Shown in pieces: positions 5,902-13,020 of a stretch of 22,199 nucleotides of DNA. The DNA comes from a virus. Each line of letters begins with the position of its first letter. The stretch's first letter is position 1. The stretch is from positions 9,403 to 31,601 of IMG/VR virus record IMGVR_UViG_3300030106_007711. One strand, written 5' to 3'. Under the pieces are notes generated by a model, which made no database searches, was not told the DNA's origin, and saw only the letters and a list, made by a program, of their open reading frames with translations. Both the position numbers and the translations under genes were made by a program.

Positions 5902-7339
5902 AGTTAAAAATGGGTATTGCATACCTATCGAATGTTTGTGAATTATTTCTCGTCGTACCAGATAAAGCTAACGTTAAAAATCCTGCTGAGCTGAGGGTAT
6001 TTAAATTACCGCTTGAATCTTTTGCTGTATATGTACTACCGTCGTGTTGATAACTATTGCTAACTTGGTTAGGTGCACCGGTAAATACACCCTTTACTAC
6101 GCTAGTAGCTTTAATAATGAAAGTGGTATCAACAGCACTTAAATTTACGAATGCTGAGTCGGCTTGTCTAGCAGATAAGTAGTAGACCTTTGAACCAGCA
6201 GTACCAAAATCAGGATTCTGATTATTACCATATAAAAATTGACCTCCGGTAAGATTAGGTACTCTAAAATTAGTACCTCCCTCACCACCGGTATTATAAT
6301 TAGTACCTATAGCATTATATAGATCGCTATATTCACCTGTTTGTGAATAAACAGCACCATCACATAAAACAAATCCGTTAGGAACAGCTCCAATAGCTCG
6401 AGCATGAGGCAGTATCGTACCAACTGGTACAAAATCAGCTCCAGTTAAAGATGTAGCTGTCATAGTATCAAAGAAAGTAGATTGAACGTTTTCAACTATA
6501 CCTTTACCGTTAAGAGATAAAAACGGTGCTTCATAATTACCTGATACCGGTTTATTAACTAAAGAGATGGTACTATTATTAACGTTAAAACTATCTCCAT
6601 CAACAGAGCATAGAGTTGTATTGACTGTTTGTGTTTCTAAATTAACATTTAAACCGTCACCAAATATATTTAAATCTAATGCACTGAATAAAACGGATGA
6701 CGATTCAGCAGGACCTACAGCTACTCGATTACCTTCATATACTAAACCCGATCCAATGTTAACTACTAACGGTTCTCCATTACCCCCCGATAAACCTGCT
6801 GACAAAGCAGTACTTTTAATTTCTCTTTCAGTAACTGAGTTACCAAGTGGTGTTAAAAATCCTCCAGACAGTTCAAAATAATCAGTATTGAAATTTACAT
6901 CTATAGCTTGCCCGTTTCTTACTAAAGCTTTACCAAATGCCTCGTTCATTAGATCATTACCATCTATAGAACTAAGTTTTATTGTAAGTTGATTACTACC
7001 GTTAAATTCTATATTAGCATCATCTGGAACAACCCCTATATAAGACCAACCTGAAAGAGCACTAGTATATTTTTCAGCTGATAATGCATATAATTTATTT
7101 TTTGCATAACCAAAATCACCTATTTGAGCTCCTACATTACCACCTAACCCTGATTCAAGGTTAAAAGCTCCAAAGTTTTTACTTCCTACCACATTACCAC
7201 CGGAAAGAGCACCATCACCTACAAATAATCTCTTTGTATCAATAGTATAACCTATCTCTCCTTGATCTAAAACAACACGCTCTCTTTCAGAGTCGGTTCC
7301 TCGTCTTACTTTAAATTTTACTATAGTAATATCTGCCAT
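5897..7339 (-). CDS. Tail-fibre protein with Mtd-type N-terminus and collar domain, 480 aa
   Basis: Paralogue of the downstream 517-aa fibre. The head (residues 7-55) carries the same signature: KVRRGTDSER, LDQGEIGYTIDTKRLFVGDG. The shaft (about 60-300) is Gly/Ser/Leu/Asn-rich with many LSG, LSA and LSS tripeptides. The tail collar domain is at about 303-372 (PVGTILPHA, NGFVLCDGAVY, YNAIGTNYN, NFRVPNLTGGQFLYG), followed by TTFIIKATS at 405-413. The C-terminal tip is only about 65 residues (Thr/Ser/Asn-rich, ending RYAIPIFNY), far shorter than in the paralogue. The gene starts 7 bases after the stop of the 208-aa gene, with neither a late octamer nor a Shine-Dalgarno sequence, so it is probably co-transcribed with it. 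Tandem fibres with different tips suggest receptor diversification. Confidence 0.8.
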   Translation of the reverse strand: MADITIVKFKVRRGTDSERERVVLDQGEIGYTIDTKRLFVGDGALSGGNVVGSKNFGAFNLESGLGGNVGAQIGDFGYAKNKLYALSAEKYTSALSGWSYIGVVPDDANIEFNGSNQLTIKLSSIDGNDLMNEAFGKALVRNGQAIDVNFNTDYFELSGGFLTPLGNSVTEREIKSTALSAGLSGGNGEPLVVNIGSGLVYEGNRVAVGPAESSSVLFSALDLNIFGDGLNVNLETQTVNTTLCSVDGDSFNVNNSTISLVNKPVSGNYEAPFLSLNGKGIVENVQSTFFDTMTATSLTGADFVPVGTILPHARAIGAVPNGFVLCDGAVYSQTGEYSDLYNAIGTNYNTGGEGGTNFRVPNLTGGQFLYGNNQNPDFGTAGSKVYYLSARQADSAFVNLSAVDTTFIIKATSVVKGVFTGAPNQVSNSYQHDGSTYTAKDSSGNLNTLSSAGFLTLALSGTTRNNSQTFDRYAIPIFNY

Positions 7340-7346
7340 GATTTAA

Positions 7347-7973
7347 TTAACTTGTTCGTTTCCATACATATACTCCATAATATGGGGGTATATTATTATG
7401 TGCTTCATTTTCACCAACAAATGTTGTATCTGCTCTTAATTCTCTAGATGTATCAAAACCCGCACTATCTTTATTTGCACCATTTGTTCGTCCAAATCTA
7501 TTTTTTCTACCGTGTACGTCATGCTGGTGACTAGGCATTTCATCTATTGTTAATTCATGCTTATATTCACCCTCTGTACCCACGTTCTCGGCTTCAATAA
7601 CTTGAACATTTCCATTTTTATCTGTCCCGGTACCCACACCAGCAAGAAAAAGACCTTCAGAAACTAATTCCCAAGTAGAACCGACAAGTCTATCACCAGG
7701 ATTCACGTTCTCAATTGATAAGAATATACTATTTACAGGGTAGATTAAATCTAACAGCGTAGTATCCGTTGCAGATTTAAGCATAGTTACATTATGAATT
7801 GAAACATCGCTTGTTGAAATTTCTATACCAGTATAATTACCTTTACCATCGTATACACCATCAAAATCTTCAGTAAGATTATTACCACTTAAATGTATTA
7901 ACGATGTATACCTATCAGAAATAAACTGATTAGTAAAATCAGCGCCTGTTGAGGTAGAAGGTGGTGTCGACAT
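7347..7973 (-). CDS. Baseplate/short-fibre protein with Gp10-C/collar-type domain, 208 aa
   Basis: Residues 75-208 match the C-terminal domain typical of T4 gp10-like and related tail proteins: LIYPVNSIFLS (76-86), NPGDRLVGSTWELV (91-104), GLFLAGVGTGTD (107-118), then a histidine-containing receptor-tip style stretch (LTIDEMPSHQHDVHG, 141-155) and the classic ending NNIPPYYGVYVWKRT (193-207). In such proteins HxH motifs in a trimer can bind metal; here HQHDVH (149-154) fits. Residues 1-75 are an N-terminal domain (DRYTSLIHLSG, VYDGKGNYTGIEIST) resembling the fibre attachment parts of marine T4-like phages. It is short compared with T4 gp10 (602 aa), so it is only a distal-domain equivalent. 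An ACTAAATA octamer lies six bases before the ATG. Confidence 0.8.
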   Translation of the reverse strand: MSTPPSTSTGADFTNQFISDRYTSLIHLSGNNLTEDFDGVYDGKGNYTGIEISTSDVSIHNVTMLKSATDTTLLDLIYPVNSIFLSIENVNPGDRLVGSTWELVSEGLFLAGVGTGTDKNGNVQVIEAENVGTEGEYKHELTIDEMPSHQHDVHGRKNRFGRTNGANKDSAGFDTSRELRADTTFVGENEAHNNIPPYYGVYVWKRTS

Positions 7974-7979
7974 ATAATA

Positions 7980-7987
7980 TATTTAGT
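7980..7987 (-). promoter_or_regulatory. T4-type late promoter for the 208-aa gene
   Basis: On the minus strand ACTAAATA is followed by TATTAT and the ATG at 7973, a six-base spacer. The core TAAATA is intact, and the first two positions deviate from TATAAATA. Confidence 0.5.
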
Positions 7988-10036
7988 TTAGGATGTTAAA
8001 ATGCTATCATAAATTGCTTTTTGCAGTTCAAATAATTTAGAAAATACTCTATTTACTGAAAGATAGTTTACATTTTCATTACTATGAAAATAAAAATCAC
8101 GCACATTAATGTTAATATCTTTGGGAATTTTGTAATCTATAAGTAACTCTGTACCATAAAATTTCTTAGCTCTTGGTATTTTAGTAAACCCATTATAGAT
8201 GTTTAAAGTATCTCTTAATATATCCTGAATTAATGTGTTTAAATTAATACCTATACCCGTTTCACATATTTTTTCAAAAAGAGCTTCATTAAAAAGACAT
8301 TTTAAATCCTTTTTAACTAAACTATTAGTTTTATTTCTAAATTTTGTATAATAAAACCTTCCAACATTATGCAAATATAGATATGTATCATCTTTAAAAG
8401 TGTCAACTAGGACATTTTTAAAAGCTACTCTATTAGATTCAAGTAAATTAGTGTTCCATTTCCATTGATTATCGTTAAATAGGTATTCAGTATTGTCAAA
8501 TAATAGATCAGGAGGCAAATTTAAATCCTCTCTATTTAAAACTGATATTGTTGGGTCTGGATTAGATAATAACCGTTGTGATATACTGGAATTATCATTA
8601 ATAGTAAAGAGATTACTATCATATTCAGAAAATATTACATCTAAATCTATAGTAGTATCGTTATTTCGGTAAATAAAATAACCTGGTACTCTATCTTCGC
8701 TAAAAAATATGTAATCCGGGGTAAAATAAAAGACTACACCTGGATGCTCCGGAAACGCTAAAGAACTTACAGTACCATCAGTGCTTATTTTTTTAGCTTC
8801 TTCTTTTTTAAGAAATAAGGGGTAAAAATAACCCTGTCTATCATTATTAGTTCCAAAAACAGAATAGGAAGAAGCTTTTTTCTTAGGAGACTCATATCTA
8901 AATTGATTATTATAGTTTATCCTAGTACTTTTTTGTGGTTTTGGTATAATACCAGTTTTAAAGTAATCATCTAAATCTATTTTATAGATATTAAACTCAG
9001 AAACATTACTTACTGGCTTAGTTACAATTAAAAGTAAATCATCATGCCCTCTAAGCGCAATTTTAACGTATTCAGGGTTGTCTAACTGCTCAGTATTAAT
9101 AGTTTTAAGTATTTCAGTTTCATTTTTAAGAGATAGCTCAATTTTAATATTACCAACTGAATCAGATACTAATGCTCCCTTAAACTTTTTACCATATCCT
9201 ATATTATTATTAACTAATTTATTATCTGAGGCTTTTATTCTATCAACTATCTTTAAAGTTTGACACGATCTATATATTTTCTGATCAAAAATGTTTATAA
9301 ACGGTAAAGAACCTTTTATATCAAGAGAATAAATTAAATGATTAGCTTTATCAACATATATATCTAATAATTTATTATCATTATCAAATGTAACTAAACT
9401 TAAATTTTGAAGATTACTACCAAATGATCCAGAAAAAGCTAAAGTTTTAGTATCTGTACTAATAGTATAAATAAAACCATCTTCATAAGTTTCTACAAAA
9501 CTTTCTGTAGTATTATCTAATTCAAAAATATCCGGAAACCTATTTTTATCGGCTCCTAAATATGGATCTATTTGATATGGCTCAACTAAATTTTTTAATA
9601 TAACTTTATCATCATTTCTCTCGTCTATAGTAGTTGAAGATAACCCATAAAAAGAAGTTGAACTTAAATTTGAAGTATTAGACGCGCTATCGTATAAGGA
9701 TGGGTTATATACTTGACTTAAACTATAAAGAGAGAGATTATTTTCAAATAATATATTAAAATTATTTTTTAAAAAATCGTTACTAAGTAGATTTCTTGGT
9801 GAATATTTTAAACTACTTACTAAATTAGTGGTAGTAGCGGTAGTATTATTATCAAACTCTCTTTTATCTAAAAAGGCAAATGATATAAAGTTATCTTTAC
9901 CACTTAATGGAGCAGATGTATCTGTTTTAGTTCTTCCTGTATAAGCTACACCCTCTTCTACATTGAAAAAACCTTCATAGTCTTTACCACTTAAAGTAAA
10001 AGCTTCACCATTAGTAAATTTATAGTAAGATATCAT
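7988..10036 (-). CDS. Large unrecognised tail/baseplate protein, 682 aa
   Basis: I do not recognise a named family. The N-terminus (ISYYKFTNGEAFTLSGKDYEGFF, residues 2-24, then AYTGRTKT) looks like a conserved head. Residues about 180-380 contain repeated beta-strand pairs of the kind GFIYTISTDTKTLAFSG, LLDIYVDKANHLIYSLD and DLLLIVTKPVSNVSEFNIY, which would suit a beta-propeller or other repeated beta-sheet domain. The C-terminal 100 residues are mixed and helical (IGINLNTLIQDILRDTLNIYNGF). The protein is rich in Asn, Asp, Ser, Leu and Phe, with no membrane segment or signal. Its ATG overlaps the stop of the upstream 772-aa gene (ATGA), so the two are probably made in fixed ratio. Position in the baseplate block implies a structural role. 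Confidence 0.7.
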   Translation of the reverse strand: MISYYKFTNGEAFTLSGKDYEGFFNVEEGVAYTGRTKTDTSAPLSGKDNFISFAFLDKREFDNNTTATTTNLVSSLKYSPRNLLSNDFLKNNFNILFENNLSLYSLSQVYNPSLYDSASNTSNLSSTSFYGLSSTTIDERNDDKVILKNLVEPYQIDPYLGADKNRFPDIFELDNTTESFVETYEDGFIYTISTDTKTLAFSGSFGSNLQNLSLVTFDNDNKLLDIYVDKANHLIYSLDIKGSLPFINIFDQKIYRSCQTLKIVDRIKASDNKLVNNNIGYGKKFKGALVSDSVGNIKIELSLKNETEILKTINTEQLDNPEYVKIALRGHDDLLLIVTKPVSNVSEFNIYKIDLDDYFKTGIIPKPQKSTRINYNNQFRYESPKKKASSYSVFGTNNDRQGYFYPLFLKKEEAKKISTDGTVSSLAFPEHPGVVFYFTPDYIFFSEDRVPGYFIYRNNDTTIDLDVIFSEYDSNLFTINDNSSISQRLLSNPDPTISVLNREDLNLPPDLLFDNTEYLFNDNQWKWNTNLLESNRVAFKNVLVDTFKDDTYLYLHNVGRFYYTKFRNKTNSLVKKDLKCLFNEALFEKICETGIGINLNTLIQDILRDTLNIYNGFTKIPRAKKFYGTELLIDYKIPKDININVRDFYFHSNENVNYLSVNRVFSKLFELQKAIYDSILTS

Positions 10037-12351
10037 AGATAATTTTTAAAGTTAAGCTTGTTTATTACAGTAGTAGCTGGAAGATCCTTTTCAATAACAG
10101 CTAATAAATTATTTTTTACCCCTTCTAATATTTCTAAGTTATCAATATTTAAATTATTGATGTTAATATCAACTACATTAGATTTAGATTTTAAATTATT
10201 AGCTAAAGTATTTAACACTTCGATATTATCAGTATAATTTTTCATTCCACAGGGTAAACTAACTACCAAATCATCTATTTTAGTTATAGCTCTACTAAAA
10301 ACTGTTAGAAGTTCATCTTCTTCTGACAATGGGCTCAAAGATAAAAATATATTTGTTAATGTATCTAAATTAGATAAAGATGCTCTAAGTATATCACCTT
10401 TAAATTCACTACTTTCAACCTTTATGTTACCAAACAAAATTTGTTTATTAGAATATTTAAAACTATTAGTTCTAAAAGTAAATATCTTAATTGAATTTAA
10501 GTAAATATTTCCTCTGCCTATTTGATTATTAAAAGAGAGTACTAAATCATTATCGTTAGTATCAGTCAAAGTATGAGTAGTATTAAAAAAATCAAAAGTC
10601 TCTGTAGCATTATCAAAAAATGTAATTTTAATTTTTAATTGGTTACCTTCTTTTTCTATATTTAACCCAGCTTCTATCTCATTAAAATGAGATGATACTT
10701 TAAAATCTTTATCATAAAATTTAAATGCTATAGCATAACCACCGTTATTGTTTATATCTTTATAATAATTAGGTGTATCTCTTTCAGCTTTTGGCAAGTC
10801 ACAAAATCTTACTTCAACTTCTTCCTTTATTTTATCTATACTAATTCTTTCATATTTATATTCTTCTTTCGGCTCAAAGGTTAAGTCGCTCTTTTTATCA
10901 AAAAAGAACTCCTTTTTTACATCTGTTTTTAATGAAGTATTATCGTTAATTAATTTTTCTATAGCCTCAAGATATGTTACTTGGTATACAGCTATACCGT
11001 TTAAAGCATCTTCTTTTGTAGTGTAGTCAGGGTAATAATACCTATCTACCCATAAGCCTTTCTCACCTGGAGCTCCAGAAAGCCAAGTACATAAATACTG
11101 TTCTTCAGTATTAGGTACATTTTTAACTTTTTTGTATACTCTATCTGAAAAATAGGGGTAGGGGTAAGCAAATGACCCACATTCAGTAAATTTTGTATCA
11201 TTAATATTAAGCTTAGTGAACGGATTTAAAGAAGAGGGAGCTGTAAAAATGTTAGTGCCGGGAGTGAATTTATAATTAATATTATACGTTACGTAGTTTA
11301 ACTCTAAATTTGAGTCTCTTTCAGAAGGTATATCATTCAAAATACTAGTGTAATTTCTAATCTTTCTTGCAAAAACCGCATCATCTTCTGAACTAATTAA
11401 GCTATTTGAAGAGGTAAATGTATCAAAATTATCACTTATATTTTTAAGATTGAGTAAATTAAAACTATTATTCGATAAGTCACCAGATTTATAAAATAAG
11501 TAGTTAGAGTCTAAATTAAAAGCGCTTTTATCTTCATTAATTAAAAATTCAGTATCGGTATATTCAACAAATGACGTATCCAAGGGATCTGTAATAGTAG
11601 TAGACAGGTTAAAAGATATTTTAGCTGAAATCGAATTTATAAAAAATTCATTTACTGGGGTATTAGATATATCTTGGCCTACTAAGATAGTACCTGCGGG
11701 TTTAATTGCATATTTTTTGTCTCTTTTTCTAGTAAAAAAAGAAAGAAACTGATCATTGTTATGTTTAGTTAAAACATATTCAATCTTTTTTCCATCTTCT
11801 GATAAAGTGTTTTCAGCTGCAAAAAATATATCAATTTCACCGTCAACCTCTGCATTATCTGACCCTACTAAAAAATATTTTATATTATTTTTTACATAAG
11901 ATACCGAACAATAAAAATCATCTATAAACTCAACTAAAAATAAATTTTTAGAGGAAGTTTGAAATTCGCTAAACCCTGTAGCACCATAAAACTTATAATC
12001 ATTATAGTTAAGAGTATCTTTAAAAAACTTTCTTTGTATTTCGCTTACAAATTTTAAAAATGTTCCACGCTCTCCTGGAAGCCTTGAAAAATTTAAAGGG
12101 GTATAGATAGAACTAGGCTTTATATTTACTGATTTAAATTTTACTAACTTACTTAAATCAGTTTTTTTAGTTAAGTAAAAATTGCTAAAGTTTTTATTTT
12201 TAAAATCTCTCGAGCCTGAAAGAGCATTAATAAAATTAAATGAATAGCCACCAGCATAGGTTCTAGAAAATTGATCTAAATTTAATGAATCTATACATAA
12301 TGAACCCTCGTTAAATTTAAGAGTACTTAAACTTTGAATGTTGCTACTCAT
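10033..12351 (-). CDS. Large tail/baseplate protein with possible LamG-like domain, 772 aa
   Basis: No named family recognised as a whole. The N-terminal region (SLSTLKFNEGSLCIDSLNLDQF) resembles fibre heads in the neighbouring genes. Residues about 535-670 show a LamG/concanavalin-like strand order: GYAIAFKFYDKDF, GLNIEKEGNQLKIKITFF, DLVLSFNN, GNIYLNSIKIFTF, ILFGNIKVESSEFKGDILRASLSN. The last 90 residues are helical and Leu/Asn-rich (LNTLANNLKSKSNVVDININ). A structural, possibly carbohydrate-facing role is inferred from this fold and the position. It sits after a 30-base spacer that holds a late-type octamer nine bases before the ATG, and is coupled to the following 682-aa gene by a four-base overlap. 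No catalytic motif was seen. Confidence 0.7.
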   Translation of the reverse strand: MSSNIQSLSTLKFNEGSLCIDSLNLDQFSRTYAGGYSFNFINALSGSRDFKNKNFSNFYLTKKTDLSKLVKFKSVNIKPSSIYTPLNFSRLPGERGTFLKFVSEIQRKFFKDTLNYNDYKFYGATGFSEFQTSSKNLFLVEFIDDFYCSVSYVKNNIKYFLVGSDNAEVDGEIDIFFAAENTLSEDGKKIEYVLTKHNNDQFLSFFTRKRDKKYAIKPAGTILVGQDISNTPVNEFFINSISAKISFNLSTTITDPLDTSFVEYTDTEFLINEDKSAFNLDSNYLFYKSGDLSNNSFNLLNLKNISDNFDTFTSSNSLISSEDDAVFARKIRNYTSILNDIPSERDSNLELNYVTYNINYKFTPGTNIFTAPSSLNPFTKLNINDTKFTECGSFAYPYPYFSDRVYKKVKNVPNTEEQYLCTWLSGAPGEKGLWVDRYYYPDYTTKEDALNGIAVYQVTYLEAIEKLINDNTSLKTDVKKEFFFDKKSDLTFEPKEEYKYERISIDKIKEEVEVRFCDLPKAERDTPNYYKDINNNGGYAIAFKFYDKDFKVSSHFNEIEAGLNIEKEGNQLKIKITFFDNATETFDFFNTTHTLTDTNDNDLVLSFNNQIGRGNIYLNSIKIFTFRTNSFKYSNKQILFGNIKVESSEFKGDILRASLSNLDTLTNIFLSLSPLSEEDELLTVFSRAITKIDDLVVSLPCGMKNYTDNIEVLNTLANNLKSKSNVVDININNLNIDNLEILEGVKNNLLAVIEKDLPATTVINKLNFKNYL

Positions 12352-12360
12352 TTACATATA

Positions 12361-12368
12361 TATTTAAG
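12361..12368 (-). promoter_or_regulatory. Possible late promoter for the 772-aa gene
   Basis: On the minus strand CTTAAATA is followed by nine bases and the ATG at 12351. The core TAAATA is present but the spacer is longer than in most genes here. It lies in a 7-bp inverted repeat (12362-12368 with 12375-12381). Confidence 0.4.
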
Positions 12369-12381
12369 CTATAACTTAAAT

Positions 12382-13020
12382 TCACTTTATAATTTTTATT
12401 ACGTCGTTATCCTCGTCTATTACTACGTTACCACTGGTTTTTTTTGCCTTTTCAAAATTATTACCTACATTATTAATTACGAACGAAGTTTCAACATTTT
12501 CATTTGATTCATTATTTAGCTCAAGAATATAATCGTCTACCTTACCTCTAAAGACGAAATTTGAGGAATAATTAGTGCTATCTAAAATATTAGTATCAAC
12601 TAAACTTATGTCACCGATATTTTCATAATAACCCTCTGTTCTTAATTTTATTGGATGAGTAATCTCAGTTATTTCCCCGGTAATATACTGAATACCTATT
12701 TTTAACTGCATGCTTTTTATAAGTGCAGTTTCTGAAGGTTTATATATATGCTTATAGGTTTTAGTTAAAAATACCGGAGCTATCCCCTTAGTTATTTCTT
12801 CAAATATACTATCAGTTCTATAATTTCTAAATGTTATTATTTCAGGCTCTTCAATTGGAGACCCGTCGCCCCAGTCAATAGATATATAATAAGGAAATAC
12901 TTTTTTATAAAGGTTAATTATATCTAAATTAATTTCAGTTATATCAAAAAGATTCAACTGATCCCCCGTTGCAGTTAATGCTGATTGGTTAGATGATAAC
13001 GATAATGATAGTGTGTTCAT
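12382..13020 (-). CDS. PKD-like domain tail protein, 212 aa
   Basis: The best-supported part is an immunoglobulin-like PKD module: YYISIDWGDGSPIEE (44-58), then TKTYKHIYKP (87-96) and the closing strand SMQLKIGIQYITG (103-115). PKD domains are Ig-fold modules used for protein or glycan contact. The N-terminus is Ser/Leu-rich (NTLSLSLSSNQSAL), and the remaining C-terminal 90 residues are not recognised. The ATG overlaps the stop of the 936-aa gene by four bases, so translation is probably coupled. A second PKD-like module lies in the 705-aa protein two genes upstream, suggesting a shared origin or a shared job in the baseplate. The stop is TGA. Structural role inferred from position. Confidence 0.7.
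   Translation of the reverse strand: MNTLSLSLSSNQSALTATGDQLNLFDITEINLDIINLYKKVFPYYISIDWGDGSPIEEPEIITFRNYRTDSIFEEITKGIAPVFLTKTYKHIYKPSETALIKSMQLKIGIQYITGEITEITHPIKLRTEGYYENIGDISLVDTNILDSTNYSSNFVFRGKVDDYILELNNESNENVETSFVINNVGNNFEKAKKTSGNVVIDEDNDVIKIIK

Noticed and set aside
5554-7339. Plus-strand open frames at 5554-5907 and 6567-6881
   Set aside because: Antisense shadows of the two collar-fibre genes; the Ser/Pro/Leu/Val-rich products are complements of the fibre codons.
4335-7339. Diversity-generating retroelement target in the fibre tips
   Set aside because: The Mtd-type N-terminus prompted the idea, but there is no reverse transcriptase, no template/variable repeat pair and no lectin-type VR ending in either protein; this head module is widespread without such elements.
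12362-12381. Inverted repeat ATTTAAG/CTTAAAT as a terminator between the 212-aa and 772-aa genes
   Set aside because: Only 7 bp, entirely A/T but for one G-C pair, and without a T run; more likely chance symmetry around the late octamer.
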